64,000 bases of DNA from Oxalobacteraceae bacterium (GTDB lineage: Bacteria > Pseudomonadota > Gammaproteobacteria > Burkholderiales > Burkholderiaceae_D), in NCBI GenBank assembly GCA_013284265.1, contig JABTBR010000010.1, forward strand, positions 62,001 to 126,000. Direction: 5' to 3'. A program made the position numbers and the translations under genes. This document shows, one piece after another, positions 1-8,618 of the stretch (the first letter of the stretch is position 1; each line of letters opens with the position of its first letter). The notes under the pieces were generated by a model that was not told the origin of the DNA, did not search any database, and saw nothing but the letters and a program-made list of their open reading frames with translations.

Positions 1-527
1 AGCACCGAGTCTTCCGGATTGTCGGTGATGATGCTGTGCCCGGCCGGCACGTCGTCCCGATAAGTGATGTTGTCCGGCTTTACGCCCAGCAGCTCGTAGA
101 AATGACGGGTGCGCGCCACCACGTCGGAAAAGACGACATCGTCCGCGCTGCCGGTGAAAATGTAGAGGCGGTCATCGGCCAGGTTGGCGACGTCGTCTAT
201 CATGCCTGCCCCGGCGGTCTGCTGGGCCAGCCTGGCCAGCCGCTGGGCATCCGGCGCGGTCTGCGGAATCAGCGGGTTCATGCAGATAAACAGGGAATTT
301 TCGATGCAGGCGTCTTCCGTTGTCATCAGCCCGGGCGCCAGATGGGTCTCGGCGCAGCGGAACGGTCCGCCGGCGATGATGCCGGCGCCGGCGAAGCTGG
401 CCGAGTGGGCCAGGTGCAGTTGCACTGTCATAAAAGCGCCGGACGACAAACCGGAAATCGAGTTATCGCGTTTGGACGCCCGGTAGGAACCGAGTTGTAT
501 CACTTTTTCGTTTGGACTTGCAGCCAT
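1..527 (-). CDS. PHB depolymerase-like esterase (partial, cut by window edge)
   Basis: The reading frame runs from an ATG at 525-527 off the left edge of the window, so only about 175 N-terminal residues are visible. A strong ribosome site (AGGAGG, 534-539) lies seven bases upstream and fixes the start. The segment SGLSSGAFMTVQLH is the serine nucleophile elbow of the alpha/beta-hydrolase family that includes short-chain-length polyhydroxyalkanoate depolymerases, and the following GAGIIAGGPFRCAE is typical of the same group. Family knowledge: these enzymes hydrolyse polyhydroxybutyrate or related esters. No signal peptide is visible: the N-terminus MAASPNEKVIQLGSY is polar, which suggests an intracellular protein or a misplaced start. 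It follows the GGDEF/EAL gene after a gap of about 300 bases and probably has its own promoter. Long plus-strand frames across this interval are antisense shadows. Confidence 0.82.
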   Translation of the reverse strand, partial: MAASPNEKVIQLGSYRASKRDNSISGLSSGAFMTVQLHLAHSASFAGAGIIAGGPFRCAETHLAPGLMTTEDACIENSLFICMNPLIPQTAPDAQRLARLAQQTAGAGMIDDVANLADDRLYIFTGSADDVVFSDVVARTRHFYELLGVKPDNITYRDDVPAGHSIITDNPEDSV

Positions 528-825
528 ATTGAGCCTCCTGGTGAACGCCATATCGGCGTCAACGGACTATACTGTCGCTCGAAATGCCATCTATAGCGTT
601 TGATCAAGCAGGCAGCCGATCTGGATAAATGCGCTGGCCAGCCATGGGTTCACTTTCCGCAAGCTAGTCGCGCCCGCCCCCGCAGCCGTGGCAACGCCCC
701 GGTGTTGAAGCTGAAGCATATGCTCACCAGGGCAACTGGAAAATATTCAATTGTCACAGCGTTGGATAATTGCGAAGACTGAGCGGCACCCTGTGTTGCC
801 GCACATCAGGGGACATTGGATTGCG
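528..825. other. Intergenic region upstream of the depolymerase-like gene
   Basis: About 300 bases with no convincing gene. Read on the minus strand, a TATAGT hexamer about 40 bases before the depolymerase start could be a -10 box. A short stem (GACGCC/GGCGTT) lies just upstream of the ribosome site. I see no terminator with a T-run after the EAL fragment. Confidence 0.4.
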
Positions 826-1372
826 TCATTTGATCAGCGCACCATCGTCAAGCCGCGTGCCGCCGCGGCAGACGCGTTCGAGTTCGCCGTGCGTGACCGG
901 CCGGCCATACAGATAGCCCTGGAAAGCCGTGCATCCCGCCGCTGTCAGAAACTTTTCCTGTTCCACGGTTTCGACGCCCTCCGCGATGACGTCGAGTTGC
1001 AAGCTATGGGCCAGGGCAACGATGGTGCGGGCGATGGCCGCATCATTGGGATCGGTCAGCACATCGTTGACGAAGGAGCGGTCGATCTTGAGCTGGTCCA
1101 GCGGCAGGGCTTTCAGATAGGCCAGCGAGGAATAGCCGGTGCCAAAGTCATCGAGCGAGAACCGGATGCCCAGGGCCTGCAGCGCCGCCATCTTGCCGGC
1201 GACCTCGGAGACGCCGGTCATCAGCACGCTCTCGGTCAGCTCCAGTTTCAGCCGCCGCACATTGGCGCCGCTGGTTTTTAATATCTTGCGTACCTGGGCG
1301 ACGAAAGGGCCATGATTGAACTGGTGCAGGCTGACATTGACTGCCACACTCAGGTGTTCCATAGGGGCAGCT
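826..1372 (-). pseudogene. EAL domain, 3' part separated by a frameshift
   Basis: This frame encodes the C-terminal two thirds of an EAL phosphodiesterase domain and fits directly onto the end of the preceding GGDEF gene, one reading frame away. Visible EAL motifs, in order, are AVNVSLHQF, LELTES, DDFGTGYSSL, LKIDRSFV, VIAEGVET and FQGYLYGRPV, so every metal-binding and catalytic segment except the leading EALLRW is here. EALLRW lies in the upstream frame. The break falls in or near a CCCC run (1364-1367 on the plus strand); adding one C would join ...WAQLP to ...MEHLSVAVN. An in-frame ATG at 1362 could allow independent translation, but that product would lack the EALLRW glutamate. Either the gene is a true pseudogene fragment or this is a homopolymer sequencing error. 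Confidence 0.75.
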
Positions 1373-2999
1373 GGGCCCAGCGGGCCAGCTGGACGCAGGC
1401 CGTCTCGAGTACCCATAAGCCCAAGGGAAGGATCAGCCCGGTCTCCTCCGCCAGTCCGATGAAGTCCGCCGGTCCCACGATGCCGCGTTCAGGATGGTGC
1501 CAGCGCAGCAAGGCCTCGGCGCCTACCATGCGGCCGGCACCGTCGACCTGGGGCTGATAGTGAAGCACGAACTGCTTGCGCTCGAGCGCACTGCGCAGAT
1601 CGGCTTCCAGCGCGGCGCGCGCCAGCATCGCCGCTTCCATCGCCGGATCGAAGAAGCGCACCGTATTGCGCCCTGCGGCCTTGGCACGGTACATCGCCAG
1701 GTCGGCCTGTTTCATCGCCTCTTCGCCGGCCAGGCTGTGCCCTGAAAACATGGTGGCGCCTATGCTGGCGGTGCATTGATGGGTCTCGGCGCCAAGTTCC
1801 ACCCGGCTGTTCAAGGCCACCAGCATCTTTTCGGCGATGGTCTTGGCATGCAGGGCCGCCTCGGACGCTTCCGGCCCCAGATTGGACAGCAGCAGCACGA
1901 ATTCATCGCCGCCCAGACGGGACAAGGTATCCTCGGCCCGCACATTCTGGCTCAGGATGTCGGCGACCTTGGTCAACAGCACGTCCCCGGTGCTGTGGCC
2001 GCGGGTATCATTGATTTCCTTGAAATTATCCAGATCGATCAGTAGCAAGGCACCATAGGACCCGGTCCGCCCGCTCGCCACGATGGCGCAACGCAGGCGA
2101 TCCTGCAGCAGCGCCCGGTTGGGAAGCCCGGTCAGCTGATCGAAGAAGGCCAGTTGACGGATCTCGGCGGCGTTGCTCTTTTGGGTGGAAATATCCTCGA
2201 CGATGGACCAGATGCAGCGTTTGCCGTTGCGCGCCTTCATCAAGACCCCGTTGAGGCGCACGGGCACCACGCTGCCGTCCTTGCGCACGTAGTCTTTTTC
2301 GTAGGGGCCGTAGCGGCCATGCTGCTCCAGCGAATTGAGCTGTTCCGCTTCATCCGGCGCGAAACTGCGCGGCGTCAAGGCCCAGTAGTCGAGCAGCTTC
2401 AGTTCGTTTTCCGGATAGCCGCAGATGTGTTGAAACGCCTGGTTGAACTCAAGAAAGCGTCCCTCCATATCGGTCAGGGCGATCCCCAGCGGCGACATTT
2501 CATACAAGTGGTGCAAGCGTTCCGCATGCTCGCGCACCTTGTCCTCGGCCGCCTTGCGCCGCGTGATATCACGCAGGGAAGTGGCTACAAACATGCCGAC
2601 CGACGTGAGCACCTGGCTCAGGCCGATCTCCACCAGGCATTCGCCGCCATCCTTGCGCAGCGCCCGTATCTCGCGCCGCTGGCCCATCCGGCGCGTGCTG
2701 GGCGCGTCCAGGTATTGTTCGCGCAGCCCGGCATGCCTGTGGCGCGCGTGCTGGGGCACCAGCACGTCGATGGTCTGGCCCAGCAGCTCGCTGGCGCTAT
2801 AGCCCAGCAAGGCTTCCACCTGGCGGCTCGCCAGCACGATGATGCCGGACGCATCGCTGATCAGCATCGCGTCCGGACTGGCGTCGAAGATCGCGTTCAG
2901 GCATTCCTCGCTTTCACGCAGCGCATGGGCGGTCGGCGCCTGTTGCGCCGCGTCCGGGCGGCAAAGCCCATGCGCGGCCGGGGTCGGTTTGTGACTCAT
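1350..2999 (-). CDS. PAS-PAS-GGDEF protein with truncated EAL domain
   Basis: Predicted cytoplasmic c-di-GMP enzyme of 549 residues as it stands. Two PAS sensor domains (about 30-150 and 160-285) are followed by a GGDEF diguanylate cyclase domain with an intact LGGDEF active site. An RxxD inhibitory site (RAED) sits five residues before it. The EAL domain begins with [10 protein letters not shown] but the frame stops at 1350, because a one-base frameshift puts the rest of the domain in another frame (see the 826-1372 entry). The start is ATG at 2997-2999, which overlaps the clpB stop as ATGA, so translation is probably coupled to clpB. A longer frame reaching back to 3749 is only a shadow inside clpB. 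If the frameshift is real, the protein would be a cyclase without phosphodiesterase activity; if it is a sequencing error, it is an ordinary dual GGDEF-EAL protein. Confidence 0.8.
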   Translation of the reverse strand: MSHKPTPAAHGLCRPDAAQQAPTAHALRESEECLNAIFDASPDAMLISDASGIIVLASRQVEALLGYSASELLGQTIDVLVPQHARHRHAGLREQYLDAPSTRRMGQRREIRALRKDGGECLVEIGLSQVLTSVGMFVATSLRDITRRKAAEDKVREHAERLHHLYEMSPLGIALTDMEGRFLEFNQAFQHICGYPENELKLLDYWALTPRSFAPDEAEQLNSLEQHGRYGPYEKDYVRKDGSVVPVRLNGVLMKARNGKRCIWSIVEDISTQKSNAAEIRQLAFFDQLTGLPNRALLQDRLRCAIVASGRTGSYGALLLIDLDNFKEINDTRGHSTGDVLLTKVADILSQNVRAEDTLSRLGGDEFVLLLSNLGPEASEAALHAKTIAEKMLVALNSRVELGAETHQCTASIGATMFSGHSLAGEEAMKQADLAMYRAKAAGRNTVRFFDPAMEAAMLARAALEADLRSALERKQFVLHYQPQVDGAGRMVGAEALLRWHHPERGIVGPADFIGLAEETGLILPLGLWVLETACVQLARWAQLPLWNT

Positions 3000-5602
3000 G
3001 TGCCGGCGCCCTCGCCCACCGGCGCTTCCAGACTGAGCACGCCATCGACCACGCCCAGCGGGATGTGGTCTTTGGGCCCATAGCGCCCCGCCAGTATCAG
3101 CTTGGACAGGGGATTTTCGATCTGCTGCTGAATCGCGCGCTTGAGTGGCCGGGCGCCATACACCGGATCGTAGCCAGCCTCGGCGATCTTGCGCAGGGCC
3201 TCGTCCGAGACCTCCAGCGTCATCTCCATCTTCGCCAGACGCTCGTACAGATGCTGGAGCTGGATCTTGGCGATCGCGCCGATATTTTTTTCGTCGAGCG
3301 CATGGAACACCACGATTTCGTCGATGCGGTTGATGAACTCGGGACGGAAATGCGACCTGACCTCGGCCATCACGGCCAGCCGGATCAGGCCCGGTTCGTC
3401 GCCGTCCATGGCCTGGATCTTGTGCGAGCCCAGGTTCGATGTCATCACGATGACCGTGTTCTTGAAGTCGACCGTGCGGCCCTGCCCGTCCGTCATGCGG
3501 CCATCGTCCAGCACCTGCAGCAAGACATTGAACACATCGCTGTGCGCCTTCTCGACCTCGTCGAGCAGGATCACACAATAAGGTTTGCGGCGTACCGCCT
3601 CGGTCAGATAGCCGCCTTCGTCGTAGCCCACATACCCCGGCGGCGCCCCGATCAGCCGCGCCACCGAGTGCTTTTCCATGAATTCGCTCATGTCGATACG
3701 GATCAGCGATTCCTCGGTATCGAACAGGAAGCTGGCCAGGGCCTTGCACAGTTCGGTCTTGCCCACCCCGGTGGGCCCCAGGAACATGAAGGAGCCATAG
3801 GGCCGGTGCGGATCGGCCAGGCCGGCGCGCGAGCGGCGGATCGCGTCGGCCACGGCGGAGATCGCCTCATCCTGACCGACCACCCGCTCGTGCAGTTTTT
3901 CCTCAATATGCAGCAGCTTGTCACGCTCGCCCTGCATCATGCGCGCCACGGGAATGCCGGTCGCGCGCGCAACCACCTCGGCGATTTCCTCGGCGCCGAC
4001 CTGGGTGCGCAGCAGCCGGGGCCGGGCACCTTCGGCGGACTGGGCGTTGTCCGCATCGGCTGTCTTGAGCCGCGCTTCGAGCTCGGGCAGTTTGCCGTAC
4101 TGCAGTTCGGAGACGCGTTGCCAGTTGCTGGCGCGGGTGGCCTCGTCCATCTGATGACGCAGCCGCTCGATCTCCTCCTTGATGTGGGTGCTGCCCTGTA
4201 CCGCCGCTTTTTCCGCCTTCAGCACTTCCTCGTAGTCCGCGTATTCGCGCTCGAGGCGGACAATTTCCTCGTCGATCAGACCGCGGCGGCGCAAGGAAGC
4301 CTCATCCTTCTCCTTCTTGACGGCTTCCTTCTCGATCTTTAACTGGATGATGCGGCGTTCCAGCTTGTCCATCACCTCCGGCTTGGAATCGATCTCGATC
4401 TTGATCCGCGCGGCCGCCTCATCGATCAGATCGATCGCCTTGTCAGGCAGGAAGCGGTCGGTGATATAGCGGTGCGACAGTTCAGCCGCGGCGATGATGG
4501 CCGGATCGGTGATCTCGACCTTGTGGTGCAACTCGTACTTCTCCTGCAGCCCGCGCAGGATGGCGATGGTGGCCTCGACCGACGGTTCGTCGACCAGGAT
4601 TTTCTGAAAGCGGCGCTCCAGCGCGGCGTCCTTCTCGATGTATTTGCGGTACTCATCCAAAGTGGTCGCGCCGACGCAATGGAGCTCGCCGCGCGCCAGC
4701 GCCGGTTTCAGCATATTGCCCGCGTCCATCGCCCCTTCGGCCTTGCCAGCACCCACCATCGTATGCATCTCGTCGATGAACACGATGGTCTGGCCCTCGT
4801 CCATGGCCAGTTCCTTGAGCACCGACTTGAGCCGCTCTTCGAATTCGCCGCGGTACTTGGCGCCGGCCAGCAGGGCCGCCATATCGAGCGACAGCACGCG
4901 CTTGCCCTTGAGCGTATCGGGCACCTCGCCGTTGACGATGCGCTGGGCCAGGCCTTCGACGATGGCGGTCTTGCCCACACCCGGCTCGCCGATCAGCACG
5001 GGATTGTTCTTGGTGCGCCGCTGCAGCACCTGGATTGCGCGGCGGATCTCGTCGTCGCGGCCGATCACGGGGTCGAGCTTGCCCATGCGGGCGTGCTCGG
5101 TCAGGTCCAGCGTGTATTTTTTGAGCGCTTCGCGCTGGCCTTCGGCCTCGGGCGAATTGACGCTCTCGCCCCCGCGCACCGCCTGAATGGCGGACTCGAG
5201 GGCCTTGCGGGTCAGGCCCGCTTCGCGCGCCAGCTTGCCGGCCTCGGACTTGTCCTCCGTCAGTGCGAGCAGCACGATCTCGCTGGAAATGAACTGGTCG
5301 CCGCGCTTTTGCGCTTCCTTGTCGGCCAGGTTCAGGGCCGCCATCAGCTCGCGGCTGGCCTGGAGCTCGCCACCGCCCTGTACCTTGGGCAGGCGTGCCA
5401 GGCCGTTTTTCAGCGCGTGGAGCAGCGCGCTGACGTTGACGCCGGCGCGCTGCAGCAGCGAGCGGGCAGCGCCATCGTCCTGCTCCAGCAGGGCCATCAG
5501 CAAATGCACCGTTTCGATATAGGGATTGTCGCTGCCCACTGCCAGGCTTTGCGCGTCGGACAGCGCGTCCTGCAGTTTGGTGGTGAGTTTGTCTTGGCGC
5601 AT
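2996..5602 (-). CDS. clpB: ATP-dependent disaggregase ClpB
   Basis: Hexameric AAA+ chaperone of 868 residues, normal for the family, which works with DnaK to dissolve protein aggregates in the cytoplasm. The N-terminal Clp repeats (about 1-150) are followed by the first ATPase module with Walker A GEPGVGKT near residue 204 and Walker B VFIDEMHT. The coiled-coil middle domain spans about 410-520 and separates ClpB from ClpA/ClpC. The second module has Walker [10 protein letters not shown] near 608 and Walker [10 protein letters not shown]. The start ATG at 5602 has GGAG about seven bases upstream. I searched the upstream DNA for a sigma-32 promoter (CTTGAAA / CCCCAT) and saw no good match. The stop overlaps the start of the GGDEF gene, making the two one transcription and translation unit. 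Confidence 0.97.
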   Translation of the reverse strand: MRQDKLTTKLQDALSDAQSLAVGSDNPYIETVHLLMALLEQDDGAARSLLQRAGVNVSALLHALKNGLARLPKVQGGGELQASRELMAALNLADKEAQKRGDQFISSEIVLLALTEDKSEAGKLAREAGLTRKALESAIQAVRGGESVNSPEAEGQREALKKYTLDLTEHARMGKLDPVIGRDDEIRRAIQVLQRRTKNNPVLIGEPGVGKTAIVEGLAQRIVNGEVPDTLKGKRVLSLDMAALLAGAKYRGEFEERLKSVLKELAMDEGQTIVFIDEMHTMVGAGKAEGAMDAGNMLKPALARGELHCVGATTLDEYRKYIEKDAALERRFQKILVDEPSVEATIAILRGLQEKYELHHKVEITDPAIIAAAELSHRYITDRFLPDKAIDLIDEAAARIKIEIDSKPEVMDKLERRIIQLKIEKEAVKKEKDEASLRRRGLIDEEIVRLEREYADYEEVLKAEKAAVQGSTHIKEEIERLRHQMDEATRASNWQRVSELQYGKLPELEARLKTADADNAQSAEGARPRLLRTQVGAEEIAEVVARATGIPVARMMQGERDKLLHIEEKLHERVVGQDEAISAVADAIRRSRAGLADPHRPYGSFMFLGPTGVGKTELCKALASFLFDTEESLIRIDMSEFMEKHSVARLIGAPPGYVGYDEGGYLTEAVRRKPYCVILLDEVEKAHSDVFNVLLQVLDDGRMTDGQGRTVDFKNTVIVMTSNLGSHKIQAMDGDEPGLIRLAVMAEVRSHFRPEFINRIDEIVVFHALDEKNIGAIAKIQLQHLYERLAKMEMTLEVSDEALRKIAEAGYDPVYGARPLKRAIQQQIENPLSKLILAGRYGPKDHIPLGVVDGVLSLEAPVGEGAGT

Positions 5603-5756
5603 ATGCTACTCCAAAGTAATTGTTTGGCGTGACTGCTGTCCCGTTCCGGGCCACATCGCCTCTCGCACGGCCGTGTGGTTTGCTGGCCAGAGCACCAGCA
5701 TTCATCCATCAAGGCTTCACGGTATTCCCCGGCGCGGTTTGCGTCACTGGCAAAAC

Positions 5757-5770
5757 TTGATCCAAGTCAA
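5757..5770. promoter_or_regulatory. Fnr/Anr-like box (one mismatch)
   Basis: TTGATCCAAGTCAA matches the Fnr/Anr consensus TTGAT-N4-ATCAA at nine of ten conserved positions. Its centre lies about 41 bases before a transcription start expected near 5805, with TAATAA at the -10 spacing, so it could activate the P-type ATPase gene. It could equally act on divergent clpB. Confidence 0.55.
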
Positions 5771-5835
5771 ATCTGGATGGAATTTATCTGCGTAATAAAA
5801 ATCATTAGCCTCGTCATCAGCCATTTACGCTTTAT

Positions 5836-5849
5836 TTGACCTGGATCAA
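5836..5849. promoter_or_regulatory. Fnr/Anr-like box (one mismatch)
   Basis: TTGACCTGGATCAA matches TTGAT-N4-ATCAA at nine of ten conserved positions. It lies 105 bases upstream of the P-type ATPase start. A class II arrangement would place the transcript start near 5884, with GATGAT at about -12. It is the second such box in this gap. Confidence 0.6.
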
Positions 5850-5954
5850 TTCCGTAAGCTGGCCCGGGGCGCGATGATCGCAACAGCCGTGTAGTGGCGG
5901 CGCAAGACCCCACGATGTTGGGCATGGCTAATTAAATTCAACCGGGATGGGTTC

Positions 5955-8459
5955 ATGGACGACACCGCTGGCAAGGCTGGCCTCGATAGCGCCACCGCCG
6001 CACGCCTGCTGGGTTCCGACGGCCCCAATTGTCTGCCCGCCGGGGAGCGCCGCAATTGGCGCCGCATCGCCTCGGAGGCCGCGCGCGAACCGATGTTCCT
6101 GCTGATGGCGACGGCCGCGCTGCTCTACCTGCTACTGGGCGAATTGCGCGAAGGCCTGTTCCTGTGCGGGATGGTCGGGGTGACCCTGGGCTTAACGCTC
6201 TATCAGGAAGGCAAGACCGAACGTGCACTTGAGGCCCTGCGCGAACTGAGCAGTCCGCGCGCCCTGGTGATCCGCGATGGACAGCGTAGCGCGATCGACA
6301 GCCGTGCGCTGGTCTGCGGCGATCTGCTGGTGCTGGCCGAAGGCGACCGGATACCGGCCGACTGCCAGCTGATCGAAGGCAGTGGTCTGCACACCGACGA
6401 GTCCCTGCTGACCGGAGAAGCGCAGGCGGTCGCCAAAGCCGTCGGCGCCGAGGGTGGGGCCGACGGCGCCGATGCGCTGCACGGCGGCACCCTGGTGGTG
6501 CGCGGCCATGGCATTGCCAGCGTCACGGCGACCGGTGCGCGCAGCCAGATCGGACGAATTGGCGCCTCGCTGCAGGCCCTCAGGCCGGAACGTTCCCCGC
6601 TGCAGCGCGAAACAGCACGGCTGGCCAGCGGTTTTGCCCTGTTGGGCCTGGTGCTGAGCCTGTTGCTAGTGTTGCTGTATGGCATCGAGCATGGCAACTG
6701 GAGCCAGGCGCTGCTGGCCGGCATCGCCCTGGCCATGTCCATGCTGCCCGAGGAGTTTCCGGTGGTGCTGGCCGTGTTTCCCGCGCTGGGCGCCCGGCGT
6801 CTGGCGCGTCAGCATGTGCTCACCCGCCGCCTGGGCGCCATCGAAACCCTGGGCGCGGTGTCGGTGCTCTGTGTCGACAAGACCGGGACGCTGACGGAAA
6901 ACCGCATGGCGGTCGCGGCCCTGTATGTGCCTGGCCAGGTGCTCGCCGTCGATCAAGCGGTGCCGGTAGTCCTTAGTGGCGCATTTCGGGAACTGGCCGA
7001 CCATGCCGTGCTGGCCAGCGCGGTCCATCCCTACGATCCGATGGAGCAGGCTTTCCACCGGCTGGCTGGCGCGCAGCCGCAAGCGGCCGGCGCGACGCTA
7101 TTGCGCGAGTATGGCCTGAACCCCAGCCTGCGCGCGATGACCCAGGTATGGCAAGGCAAGGCCGGCGATCCCTGCGTGGTGGCGGCCAAGGGCGCGCCGG
7201 AAGCCATCGTCGCGCTGTGCGGCCTGGACGATAGCGAGCGGCTGGCCACGCTGGCCGCCGCCGATGCGATGGCGGCCCGTGGGCTGCGGGTGCTTGGCGT
7301 GGCGGGCGCCCATTTCAGCGGCACCGCCTGGCCCGACGACGCGCGCGGCTTCGACTTCCGTTTCCTCGGTCTGGCTGGCTTGGCCGATCCCCTGCGCGCC
7401 GGCATTCCTGAAGCGATCGGCCAGTGCCATGCGGCCGGCATCCGCGTCATCATGGTCACCGGCGACTATCCGGCCACCGCCAGCTGCATCGCCACCCAGG
7501 CCGGGCTGCCCGCGGCTACTGCGCTGACGGGTGAACAGCTGGCGGCCATGAACCAGCAACAATTGGCTGCGCGGTTGGAGAGCGTCAGCGTCTGCGCGCG
7601 TATCGATCCCCAGCAAAAGCTGCGCATCGTCCAGGCGCTGAAAGCGGACGGCGCGATTGTCGCGATGACCGGGGACGGCGTCAACGACGCGCCAGCCTTG
7701 AAGGCCGCCCATGTGGGCATCGCCATGGGCCAGCGCGGTACCGACGTGGCGCGTGAGGCCGCCGCGATGGTCTTGCTGGACGATCGCTTCAGCTCTATCG
7801 TCCAGGCGATCCGGGGCGGGCGCCGGATCTACGGCAATCTACGCAAATCGATGGCTTACATCATTTCCATGCATGCGCCTATCGCTGGCATGGCCTTGCT
7901 GCCCGTGCTGCTGGGCTGGCCGCCGCTGCTCTATCCCATGCATATCGTCTTTCTGGAACTGATCATCGACCCGGCCTGCTCGCTGGTGTACGAGAACGAA
8001 GTGGAGGAAGCCGATGTGATGTGCCAGCCGCCGCGTCTGCCCACTGCGCCCCTGTTCGGCATGCGCGCAATGGTGCTGGCCTTGGCTCAGGGCATGGGCG
8101 CGCTGCTGGTGGTATTGGCGGCATACGGCTGGGCCAGGTCCGCGATGCCAGAGGATGCGGCGCGGGCCTTCGCCTTCACCACCCTGATGAGTGCCAACCT
8201 GGCCCTGATCATGGCCAACCGCTCGCGCAGCCTTGGCATCATTGCCTCGCTGCGCACGCCCAACCCCGTCCTGTGGCTGGTGGCAGCCAGCGCGCTGCTG
8301 CTGCTCGCGGCCGCGCTATACCTGCCGTGGCTGGCGGCGGTATTCCGTTTCGCCCCCTTGAGCCTGGCGCACTTTGTCGCGGCCATGGGATGTGGATTCG
8401 CCAGTCTGCTGTGGCTGGAATTGTTGCGTCCCTTGTGGCGGGCAGGCGGCAAAAAGTGA
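5955..8459 (+). CDS. Cation-translocating P-type ATPase (P2-like)
   Basis: Inner-membrane ion pump of 834 residues. Visible hallmarks are the actuator-domain loop LLTGEAQ near 150, the phosphorylation motif DKTGTLTEN near 308, and the hinge GDGVNDAPALK near 574. The membrane motif PEEFP near 265 lies in the ion-binding helix. Hydrophobic helices flank residues 50-90, 215-270 and the C-terminal 640-830. There is no N-terminal heavy-metal binding domain and no CPC/CPH metal motif, so it is not a P1B copper or zinc exporter. The architecture is that of P2-type pumps (calcium, magnesium, potassium or sodium). The ion cannot be read from the sequence. The start ATG at 5955 follows a GGGATGGG stretch. 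Two Fnr-like boxes upstream suggest induction at low oxygen. Confidence 0.9.
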   Translation: MDDTAGKAGLDSATAARLLGSDGPNCLPAGERRNWRRIASEAAREPMFLLMATAALLYLLLGELREGLFLCGMVGVTLGLTLYQEGKTERALEALRELSSPRALVIRDGQRSAIDSRALVCGDLLVLAEGDRIPADCQLIEGSGLHTDESLLTGEAQAVAKAVGAEGGADGADALHGGTLVVRGHGIASVTATGARSQIGRIGASLQALRPERSPLQRETARLASGFALLGLVLSLLLVLLYGIEHGNWSQALLAGIALAMSMLPEEFPVVLAVFPALGARRLARQHVLTRRLGAIETLGAVSVLCVDKTGTLTENRMAVAALYVPGQVLAVDQAVPVVLSGAFRELADHAVLASAVHPYDPMEQAFHRLAGAQPQAAGATLLREYGLNPSLRAMTQVWQGKAGDPCVVAAKGAPEAIVALCGLDDSERLATLAAADAMAARGLRVLGVAGAHFSGTAWPDDARGFDFRFLGLAGLADPLRAGIPEAIGQCHAAGIRVIMVTGDYPATASCIATQAGLPAATALTGEQLAAMNQQQLAARLESVSVCARIDPQQKLRIVQALKADGAIVAMTGDGVNDAPALKAAHVGIAMGQRGTDVAREAAAMVLLDDRFSSIVQAIRGGRRIYGNLRKSMAYIISMHAPIAGMALLPVLLGWPPLLYPMHIVFLELIIDPACSLVYENEVEEADVMCQPPRLPTAPLFGMRAMVLALAQGMGALLVVLAAYGWARSAMPEDAARAFAFTTLMSANLALIMANRSRSLGIIASLRTPNPVLWLVAASALLLLAAALYLPWLAAVFRFAPLSLAHFVAAMGCGFASLLWLELLRPLWRAGGKK

Positions 8460-8618
8460 GCATGCTCCGCGACCGCGCGCCCCAAGGTTCCCGCCACCTT
8501 TGACAGCATCTAAATTTGAACAATTCAATTGGGCCTGTCTCATTCCGCGATTTTTTTGACTCCAGGAAGTCGGCGAACTATCGTCGCCGACATGTCTTAT
8601 TCACAACTTGGAGAAAAA

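Larger units (their letters stand above)
5603..5954. other. Divergent intergenic region clpB / P-type ATPase
   Basis: Region of 352 bases between two divergent genes. It holds the clpB ribosome site, two Fnr/Anr-like dyads listed separately, and an AT-rich middle (about 5780-5835) with candidate -10 boxes such as TAATAA at 5793-5798 and GATGAT near 5871. No open frame here looks real. Confidence 0.6.

Noticed and set aside
36..596. Plus-strand frame of 186 codons opposite the depolymerase-like gene
   Set aside because: It is antisense to a gene with a clear serine elbow motif and a good ribosome site, and its own product has no motif.
3000..3749. N-terminal extension of the GGDEF protein into clpB
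   Set aside because: The extension is a shadow in clpB; the ATG at 2999 overlaps the clpB stop as ATGA and begins the real protein.
2154..5632. Long plus-strand frames opposite the GGDEF gene and clpB
   Set aside because: They are GC-rich antisense frames with His/Gln/Arg-biased products and no ribosome sites.
5603..5760. Sigma-32 heat-shock promoter for clpB
   Set aside because: No CTTGAAA / CCCCAT-like pair with correct spacing was found in the upstream DNA.
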